In this document: positions 58,682 to 64,000 of the stretch, piece after piece
Position numbering within the stretch: position 1 is the stretch's first letter
Layout: every line of letters starts with the position of its first letter
Assembly: GCA_016432265.1 (NCBI GenBank)
Contig: CP066681.1
Coordinates: forward strand, 2,258,342-2,322,341
Length of the DNA stretch: 64,000 nt
Direction of reading: 5' to 3'
From: Micavibrio aeruginosavorus
Lineage (GTDB): Bacteria; Pseudomonadota; Alphaproteobacteria; Micavibrionales; Micavibrionaceae
The notes under the pieces: model-generated
The model's input: only the letters and a program-made list of their open reading frames with translations
What the model was told of the DNA's origin: nothing
The model's database searches: none
Program-made: the position numbers and the translations under genes

Positions 58682-60428
58682 GCTGCCCCCCTTCCTCTTT
58701 TTTGTCGTGCAGATAAGGTTTCAGCGTGAAAGATAAATCGTCTTCCTCGTTCAGCGGATGCGGTTCCATGCCCAGGAGCGGTGCCATATGACCGATGACC
58801 GCGCCCACGGCCGGAGCCGCGACCCATCCCCCGGTCGCATAACCGTAGGATTTTTTGGTGCCTTTTGGCTCATCCACCATGATAAACACCGCATAACGCG
58901 GGGCCTCCATCGGGAAAAATCCGAGGAATGACGATATTTTCTTCTGACGGTCGTAACGTCCATTCACGATTTTCTCCGCCGTCCCGGTTTTTCCGCCAAC
59001 GTTGTATCCCGGCACATCGGCCTGTCTGGCGGTGCCGTCCGTGACGACCAGACGCATCAACTGGCGCATCCTGTGCGAAGTTTGTGGCGAAACGATGCGT
59101 ATTTCGCTTTCATTTGCGGCATTCTTGGCGCCATAGGCCTGCGCCTCGTTCAAAATCAGCGTCGGTTTTACCAGCGTGCCGCCGCGCACGATCGAGGATG
59201 CCGCCGCGACGATATGCAAAGGAGACACCGAAATCCCATGGCCGAATGCCGCTGTCAAGGTGTTGATGTCGCGCCATTGCGCCGGCGCCAACGGTCGCCC
59301 CTTTTCGGAAATTTCAATGTCGACCGGATCGAGCATTCCGATATCTTTGTAGAAATTCCTGAGTCCCTCGGTGCCAACCATCTGCCCCATCAGGGCGGAA
59401 CCGATGTTGGAGGAATGCATAAACACTTCCGGAATCGTCATCGGCCGGTTCTCGGGATGGTAATCATGAATAGTATGACGCCCGACCTTTAGCGGCTTGC
59501 TGGTATCGAAGGTCATGCCCAAACCGGGGTTTTTCAGATCAAGAAGCGCTGCCGTCGAAAAAATCTTCATCGTCGAACCAGGTTCATAAACGCCAAGAGT
59601 GACGTTGTTGAAAAGCTGTTCCGGGCTGGCGGCAGAAGGATTTTGCGGGTCGAAATCCGGCAGGGACGTCGCCGCCAGAATCTCGCCGGTGACAACATCC
59701 ATGATCACGCCAGCCCCGCCCCGCGCGCTGAACTCGCGGATGGCGCGGTCGGTTTCACGGCGCAGGATATGCTGCAGGCGGATATCCAGCGTCAGCGCCA
59801 GCGGTTTTCCACCCTTGGCCAGTAACTCGTCGAAACTGCGCTCGATCCCTGCCAGACCTTGACCGTCGACGCTGCCATACCCGACCATGTGCGCCGCCAG
59901 TTCGCCCTGAGGATAGATGCGCTTATATTCTGTCTTGAACTGCAGCCCCGGCTCGCCCATCTCCAGAATGCGGTATTGCTCCTCCGGGGTCAGGTTGCGC
60001 TTCAACCAGATGAAGCGCCCCTTGCGTTGCAATTTTTCCAGCGTTTCTCCATAGACGGCCCCGGGAACAGCCTTGCTAAGCGCCGCCGCCACCCTGACCG
60101 GATCGCTGATCAGGGCCGGATCGGCGTATAGCGAAGCGGTTTCCAAAGATGTTGCCAGAAGCACGCCGTTACGGTCGGTGACATCCGCCCGCAGGACGGC
60201 GATCTGCTGCTTGTCGGTTTCAATCGCCTGCTCCGCCACGGTGCCATTCAGGCGCGGCAAAACACCCTGCAAGAGGGTCAAATCGACAACGCGCGCGGCA
60301 ACGATCAAATACAGCACGGAAAACCCAAGACCGATCAGCGTCAGGCGGCCATGCGCCATATCGAGCGCCGAACGCTTGCTGCCCTCGATCCTTAGCCTTG
60401 CTTTGCGCAGACGGGTGACAAGGCTCAT
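58659..60428 (-). CDS. ftsI: Septal transpeptidase FtsI (PBP3)
   Basis: 589 residues. One membrane helix (about 28-50, LTLIGLGFSVLYLIVAARVV), pedestal domain with DVTDRNGVLLATSLETASLYADP, and a transpeptidase domain. Catalytic motifs are S-x-x-K in EPGSTMKIF (about 284), SxN in HSSNIGSAL and KTG in VGGKTGTAEK. Acts with FtsW in septal wall synthesis. The ATG overlaps ftsL by 4 nt and the 3' end overlaps murE. Confidence 0.97.
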   Translation of the reverse strand: MSLVTRLRKARLRIEGSKRSALDMAHGRLTLIGLGFSVLYLIVAARVVDLTLLQGVLPRLNGTVAEQAIETDKQQIAVLRADVTDRNGVLLATSLETASLYADPALISDPVRVAAALSKAVPGAVYGETLEKLQRKGRFIWLKRNLTPEEQYRILEMGEPGLQFKTEYKRIYPQGELAAHMVGYGSVDGQGLAGIERSFDELLAKGGKPLALTLDIRLQHILRRETDRAIREFSARGGAGVIMDVVTGEILAATSLPDFDPQNPSAASPEQLFNNVTLGVYEPGSTMKIFSTAALLDLKNPGLGMTFDTSKPLKVGRHTIHDYHPENRPMTIPEVFMHSSNIGSALMGQMVGTEGLRNFYKDIGMLDPVDIEISEKGRPLAPAQWRDINTLTAAFGHGISVSPLHIVAAASSIVRGGTLVKPTLILNEAQAYGAKNAANESEIRIVSPQTSHRMRQLMRLVVTDGTARQADVPGYNVGGKTGTAEKIVNGRYDRQKKISSFLGFFPMEAPRYAVFIMVDEPKGTKKSYGYATGGWVAAPAVGAVIGHMAPLLGMEPHPLNEEDDLSFTLKPYLHDKKEEGGQLATFTTE

Positions 60429-60922
60429 GGCGTCTCCCCTCCCGCGGCGGGCGTCAAATCATTCAGCAATCTCCGGAACTGGTCGCGGGCAGGCTCCTGC
60501 GGCATTTGCGGCGCCACGGGTTTCGGCAGGGGCGTCGTCAAGGACGGCGCCGCTTCCTGCAGCGACGCCGGGATCGTCTTCACAGCCGGAAGCGAATCCG
60601 GAGTCTGTTGCGGTTTGCGCGCCGGCACGATCGGCGCAAACACATCCGGCAGATCGGCCGTATCGCCTTGCACCGCTTCCGGCTTGACCGGAATCATCTC
60701 GAGGTTGTTTTTGACCAATGACTCAAGACGATCCGGACGATTGAGGTAATCCCATTCCGCGCGCAAGACGCGAATGGTTTGCCGCTCCTGCGCGACCGCC
60801 GTTTGCGCGCGATTAAGAACGATTTCCGTCTGCTGCACTTTTTGGGCCGTGCTGAAAAGCATCGCGCCTGAAACTATTGACAGCGACAACGCCAACAAAG
60901 ACGATAGTCTGAACAGTTTCAT
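60425..60922 (-). CDS. ftsL: Cell division protein FtsL-like
   Basis: 165 residues. Short cytoplasmic start, membrane helix (LSSLLALSLSIVSGAMLFS, about 6-24), then a heptad-rich coiled coil (VQQTEIVLNRAQTAVAQERQTIRVLRAEWDYLNRPDRLESL), the FtsL pattern. The W-x-x-L-x-x-P-x-R-L motif is present. After residue about 85 comes a roughly 75-residue Pro-rich periplasmic tail, longer than in enterobacterial FtsL. Position between rsmH and ftsI, with 4-nt overlaps on both sides, confirms the assignment. It complexes with FtsQ and FtsB to activate FtsW-FtsI. Confidence 0.9.
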   Translation of the reverse strand: MKLFRLSSLLALSLSIVSGAMLFSTAQKVQQTEIVLNRAQTAVAQERQTIRVLRAEWDYLNRPDRLESLVKNNLEMIPVKPEAVQGDTADLPDVFAPIVPARKPQQTPDSLPAVKTIPASLQEAAPSLTTPLPKPVAPQMPQEPARDQFRRLLNDLTPAAGGETP

Positions 60923-61902
60923 CCACGCCCTCCTTCCGCCGTGCGCACGGCTACCCGCAGGCGCGCCGAACGCGCCCGCGGGTTGGTTTCCAGTTCATGA
61001 TCCGTGGGGAAGACCGCCTTGCGGGAGGGAAGAGTAAAGGCGGCGCCGGAAGAATCACCCTGCTGCGGGATGTCCGGCAAGTGACGCGAGGAACGCGCCG
61101 TCATACCGGCCTGCTCCTGCATGAAGTTTTTGACAATCCTGTCTTCGAGAGAGTGAAAAGAGACAACAACCAGACGGCCCCCCGGCTTCAGCACGGAGAC
61201 CGCAGCGGCAAGCGCCTGCTCAAGCTCTTCCATTTCGGCGTTGACGACGATCCGCAAGGCCTGGAAGGTGCGGGTCGCCGGATCGATCTTGTCTGCAAAG
61301 CTGCGCGGTACGGCCGCGCGGACAATATCGGCAAGCCGCCCGGTACGGGTAATCGGGTTTTCCTTGCGCGCCTCGACGATACAACGGGCGATACGGCGTG
61401 AATGACGCTCCTCCCCATACTTCCAGATGATATGGGCCAGGTCTTCTTCATCCCATGTATTGACGATATCGGCGGCCGAAGGTTCATCCCCTTCTTGATT
61501 CATCCGCATGTCAAGCGGGCCGTCGAAGCGAAAAGAGAAACCGCGCTCGGCCTGATCGATCTGCATCGAAGAGACCCCCAGATCCAGCATAAAGCCGTCG
61601 ATCCGCGGATAGCCTGACTCCGCCGCGAGCCGGGCAATCTCGCTGAAGCGCCCGTGTTTCAAAATCAGGCGATCCTCGTAGATTTTCTTGAGATCTTCAC
61701 CCAGCCACAAAGCCGACTTATCGCGATCGATGCCGATCACCGCGCAGTCGGCACTGTCAAGAACGGCCTTGCTGTACCCCCCGGCGCCAAACGTGCCGTC
61801 GGCGTAAACCTCGCCCTTGGCAGGCTTCAGCGCCGCCAGCACTTCATCCAGCATCACGGAAATATGAGGTGTCTCGTCTGTCTTGGCGCGGAGAGTCATC
61901 AT
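60919..61902 (-). CDS. rsmH: 16S rRNA (cytosine-N4) methyltransferase RsmH (MraW)
   Basis: 327 residues. Methylates C1402 of 16S rRNA. It shows the N-terminal HISVMLDEVLAALKP, SAM motif ADGTFGAGGYSKAVLD, DLGVSSMQIDQAERGFSFRFDGPLDMRMN, TRTFQALRIVVNAEMEELEQAL and VSFHSLEDRIVKNF, all standard for RsmH. Starts with ATGATG overlapping the mraZ stop by 4 nt. Confidence 0.97.
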   Translation of the reverse strand: MMTLRAKTDETPHISVMLDEVLAALKPAKGEVYADGTFGAGGYSKAVLDSADCAVIGIDRDKSALWLGEDLKKIYEDRLILKHGRFSEIARLAAESGYPRIDGFMLDLGVSSMQIDQAERGFSFRFDGPLDMRMNQEGDEPSAADIVNTWDEEDLAHIIWKYGEERHSRRIARCIVEARKENPITRTGRLADIVRAAVPRSFADKIDPATRTFQALRIVVNAEMEELEQALAAAVSVLKPGGRLVVVSFHSLEDRIVKNFMQEQAGMTARSSRHLPDIPQQGDSSGAAFTLPSRKAVFPTDHELETNPRARSARLRVAVRTAEGGRG

Positions 61903-62360
61903 GCCGCCTCTCCTGCGATGCGAGGCAATGTCAGCCCCTGATCGCGCACCTGACGCCGCGCCTCTTCCCGGCGGATTTCGTATAATGGCGGATTCCAGAT
62001 CTGGAATTTGCGACCCATGCCAACAAATAGCGCGTGATCCTCTATCGCCGCATGCCGCAACAAAGGCTCGGCAATGACCACGCGCCCTTCCGGATCGAAC
62101 GGCACCTGCACTGCTTCGGCGAAAATCGTCGTCGCCAGATCGTCCTGCGCAGCGGAAAACAGATCGTAATGATCGAGCCGCGCCGCCAGTTCTTCCATCG
62201 CGGCATAAGGGAAACCCTCAAGGCAGGCATGCGTGCCCGAACGGAACAGCACGATGCCCGCAAACGATTGCGCCGCCAGCGCCGTGCGAAACGGCGCCGG
62301 AACGGAGACACGCCCTTTGCGGTCTACCTTGTTCGCATATGTCGAAAGAAACAGCGCCAT
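61899..62360 (-). CDS. mraZ: Transcriptional regulator MraZ
   Basis: 153 residues. MraZ binds short repeats upstream of its own gene and represses the dcw operon in E. coli. It carries two AbrB-like swapped-hairpin domains, each with the D-x-x-G-R motif (VDRKGRVSVPAPFR near 13-26 and FDPEGRVVIAEPLL near 88-101). First gene of the cluster; four phased repeats lie 111-145 bp upstream. Confidence 0.95.
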   Translation of the reverse strand: MALFLSTYANKVDRKGRVSVPAPFRTALAAQSFAGIVLFRSGTHACLEGFPYAAMEELAARLDHYDLFSAAQDDLATTIFAEAVQVPFDPEGRVVIAEPLLRHAAIEDHALFVGMGRKFQIWNPPLYEIRREEARRQVRDQGLTLPRIAGEAA

Positions 62361-62470
62361 AAGCTGATCGGCCGACGTCCCCGGATAATAAAAAGTTGAG
62401 ACAGCGCCGAAAACGAAAAGGTTCCCGGCCCTGTACAGGAAAGGATCACGCCCCGTTTTCAGACGCAGGC

Positions 62471-62505
62471 ATGGTTATATATGGGGTATCATGGGCTTTC
62501 ATGGG
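62471..62505. promoter_or_regulatory. Probable MraZ operator: ATGG(G) repeats with 10-bp phasing
   Basis: ATGGT, ATGGG, ATGGG and ATGGG begin at 62471, 62481, 62491 and 62501, exactly 10 bp apart. MraZ is known to bind TGGG(N) direct repeats separated by 5 bp upstream of mraZ. On the minus (coding) strand a TTGACG hexamer (62512-62507) next to the array could be a -35 element; no good -10 is seen. Confidence 0.8.
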
Positions 62506-62520
62506 TCGTCAATTCAGGCC

Positions 62521-62757
62521 ATGCAAACCATCCCGTTTCACTCACAACTTTCTACTCCACATCAGAGAGCCATTTTAACCCATTGATAATTCATACTATA
62601 TAAGAACGGTCTGATTTTTAACCCCTGGATATCCCTGCTTACCCCCAGCCTTACCCACACGATCCCTGCCCTTATCCCCGTTTCCATCCCGAACTTTCTG
62701 AAATCAGCCTTCCGCCAGCAGTGAGGCTGAGAAATATTATGTCTATTTTTGATCACG
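62521..62757. other. Upstream part of the mraZ regulatory region
   Basis: No gene seen. Pyrimidine-rich on the plus strand with several CCC-containing blocks (62621-62700). Two short frames here have no family likeness. Confidence 0.4.
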
Positions 62758-62780
62758 AAAAAGCCGCGGAATTGCGCGGC
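62758..62780 (-). terminator. Minus-strand intrinsic terminator upstream of the dcw cluster
   Basis: Minus strand: GCCGCG (62775-62780) pairs with CGCGGC (62763-62768) and is followed by TTTTT. It would stop transcription coming from the rnpB side before it reaches mraZ. Confidence 0.65.
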
Positions 62781-62919
62781 TGGCTGATCGCGACACAACT
62801 ATAAGGATATGTAAAACGTTATCAGATTATGAAAACAAACTTGAAGGTTAATGAAACCTTATGGTAATTCATTGATCCAACATGATGAATATCAATGTTT
62901 TGTGTGGGGAGAAAACATC

Positions 62920-63066
62920 ATGCTGTCTATCATCGTCCTGATGGTTCTGGCCATCCATGGCGGACTTTTCGCGGGTACCATCGCGTACTCGGCTTGGAAA
63001 GCCGCGCGTATGGATCAGACCATCACATTTGCAGAAAAACTGTGGTCTTTGCCGCTGTCCTTCTGA
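62920..63066 (+). CDS. Small membrane protein, 48 residues, unknown
   Basis: Starts at ATG 62920 with TGGGGAG about ten nt upstream. Translation begins MLSIIVLMVLAIHGGLFAGT, one membrane-spanning helix, followed by AYSAWKAARMDQTITFAEKLW. A strong terminator lies 64 bp downstream, supporting a real transcript. The longer frame from 62851 lacks a ribosome binding site. I do not recognise a family. Confidence 0.55.
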   Translation: MLSIIVLMVLAIHGGLFAGTIAYSAWKAARMDQTITFAEKLWSLPLSF

Positions 63067-63129
63067 GAAGGAAGGCCGCAAATACGTGCGTATGACTGTA
63101 AATATACTGCGTAAAAACACTGCGTAAGG

Positions 63130-63162
63130 AAAAGCCGTCCGGCGTAAACCGGACGGCTTTTT
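63130..63162 (+). terminator. Intrinsic terminator between the small membrane gene and rnpB
   Basis: Perfect 12-bp stem AAAGCCGTCCGG (63131-63142) / CCGGACGGCTTT (63149-63160) with a 6-nt loop and T5 on the plus strand; T4 on the minus strand may also help end rnpB transcripts. Confidence 0.88.
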
Positions 63163-63213
63163 CCATGCCCTTAACACGGGCAACCTCGGCCCTTAACGCG
63201 GGCGGAGAAAAAT

Positions 63214-63584
63214 GCCAGAAATCCTGTAAGCCGGGTTCTGTACGCGGTTACCCGCGCGATGACCATTCCTCTGGGATGATCGTTACCGATCACCTCAAGC
63301 AACCAACCCGGGCCACAAGGCGCAGAAAGCCCTATGCGCGGCCCCTATTTGGTCTTGCTTCCGGTGGGGTTTGCCTTACCAGTCCTGTTGCCAGTCCCGT
63401 GGTGGGCTCTTACCCCACCGTTTCGCCCTTGCCTGATCCGTATCGCTACGGCCATCGGCGGTTTGCTTTCTGTTGCACTGATCCGTCAGGTCGCCCTGCC
63501 CGGCCATTAGCCGGCACCGTATCTGCGTGAAGCCCGGACTTTCCTCCCCCGAACAAGCCGGGAGCGGCCATCCGTCCTTCTGGC
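63214..63584 (-). ncRNA. rnpB: RNase P RNA (class A)
   Basis: Catalytic RNA of RNase P, which trims tRNA 5' leaders. On the minus strand the 5' region holds the universal GGGGGAGGAAAGTCCGGGC (P3-P4/J3-4 region) and the 3' region holds ACAGAACCCGGCTTA, the conserved end of P4/CR-V. The ends pair as P1: GCCAGAA (63584-63578) with TTCTGGC (63220-63214). About 371 nt, a normal length. TTTTTC follows the 3' end. Exact ends may differ by a few bases. Confidence 0.95.
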
Positions 63585-63603
63585 GCGGCAACTTTTACAT
63601 GGC

Positions 63604-64000
63604 TCAGGGCGTAAACGCAAGCTTCTGCCGCAAAAGCGCCGCCAGCCGCAGGGCGGTTTCATCATTGGCTCTCCCGGCATAGGGGGGAGTGGATGTAAAG
63701 GCCTCGGGCTGGAAATGGCGCTGGAATTCCCTGACCAGAACCGGCAGGTCAAGCGCCGGATTATAGCCGTACCGCACCAGCGCCTGCTTGAGCCTGGCGT
63801 CATCGCCCAACAACGCCGCCGCTTCGTTGAAATCGGCCTGAATCGGCTGCGGCCAAACGCCGACGCCCGCCGACGCCAGCGTGCGCCACGGGAACTTGTA
63901 ATCCGGGTCGATCTTGCGCCCGGGCGCGATATCGGAATGTGCCAGCACATGATGCGCGGGAATATTGTGGCGACCGAGAATCTGTTTTGAAAGCGCGGCC
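63604..64000 (-). CDS. AmpD-like N-acetylmuramoyl-L-alanine amidase, C-terminal part
   Basis: The frame runs off the right edge, so the N-terminus is missing; 132 codons remain. The zinc-amidase (Amidase_2) C-terminal motif HVLAHSDIAPGRKIDPDYKFPW is clear, with zinc His, catalytic Lys and zinc Asp in HSDIAPGRKIDP. The following 70 residues (LLGDDARLKQALVRYGYNP...FQRHFQPEAF...ALLRQKLAF) resemble the peptidoglycan-binding-like tail seen in longer AmpD/AmiD proteins. It would cleave the amide bond between MurNAc (or anhydro-MurNAc) and the peptide during wall recycling. Whether it is cytoplasmic AmpD or exported AmiD cannot be told without the N-terminus. Confidence 0.9.
   Translation of the reverse strand, partial: AALSKQILGRHNIPAHHVLAHSDIAPGRKIDPDYKFPWRTLASAGVGVWPQPIQADFNEAAALLGDDARLKQALVRYGYNPALDLPVLVREFQRHFQPEAFTSTPPYAGRANDETALRLAALLRQKLAFTP

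Noticed and set aside
62471..62505. Short direct repeats resembling a mini CRISPR array
   Set aside because: The period is 10 bp, far too short for repeat-spacer units, and the position upstream of mraZ fits an MraZ operator.

Overview
This window is a chromosomal segment of an alphaproteobacterium. The evidence is a DUF1476 (F1-ATPase zeta inhibitor) gene beside purC/purS/purQ/purL/BolA-like/grxD, a three-subunit transhydrogenase (pntAA/pntAB/pntB), a zinc-free 41-residue L36 gene, a complete alphaproteobacterial-style dcw cluster, and a dense block of GANTC sites upstream of ftsZ. The gene content would fit a free-living or epibiotic lineage such as Micavibrionales or a deep Rhodospirillales relative, but genus cannot be decided from sequence alone. 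No rRNA, tRNA, CRISPR array or transposase was seen.

Layout. 1-7.2 kb: the end of a putative HExxH metalloprotein, an AlkA-like glycosylase, then purine genes in two oppositely oriented blocks (purC-purS on minus, purQ-purL on plus) with DUF1476 between them. A visibly AT-rich gene of unknown function is wedged between purQ and purL and bounded by inverted copies of a short repeat. A BolA-like gene and grxD follow. 7.3-13.1 kb: the rod-shape operon mreB-mreC-mreD-mrdA-rodA (minus). 13.2-15 kb: DUF3137, rpmJ and DUF3307 genes. 15.2-27.3 kb: an accessory signalling/secretion block. It holds a cyclic-nucleotide-binding EAL phosphodiesterase, a 1186-residue FecR/FG-GAP/RTX-like protein, and a convergent operon of TolC, an ABC transporter with a C39-like domain, HlyD and a CHASE2 nucleotide cyclase. 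27.5-30.6 kb: the proton-translocating transhydrogenase. 30.9-34.3 kb: three tandem paralogous alpha/beta hydrolases and a small conserved-looking protein. 34.3-41 kb (minus): ligA, recN, bamD, a queuosine-salvage (DUF2419) gene and lpxC. 41.6-62.4 kb (minus): the dcw cluster in transcription order mraZ-rsmH-ftsL-ftsI-murE-murF-mraY-murD-ftsW-murG-[methyltransferase]-murC-murB-ddl-ftsQ-ftsA-[exported protein]-ftsZ. 62.9-64 kb: a small membrane protein, the RNase P RNA, and the 3' part of an AmpD-like amidase.

How the genes work together. The dcw and mre blocks make lipid II and drive division and elongation. LpxC and BamD supply outer-membrane biogenesis. mraZ to murF genes are joined by 4-23 nt overlaps, implying one translationally coupled transcript, with four 10-bp-phased ATGG(G) repeats upstream as the likely MraZ operator. 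ftsZ is set apart by 433 bp that contain eleven GANTC sites and a perfect DnaA box, which suggests cell-cycle control of the CcrM/GcrA/DnaA kind known in Caulobacter.

The best candidate for an undescribed system is the 15.2-27.3 kb block. A CHASE2 cyclase is encoded in the same operon as a type I secretion machine, and next to it lie the presumptive secreted surface protein and a cyclic-nucleotide-binding c-di-GMP phosphodiesterase. This suggests a cAMP (or cGMP)-to-c-di-GMP relay controlling surface-protein secretion or attachment. The second candidate is the inverted-repeat-bounded AT-rich gene inside the purQ-purL operon.
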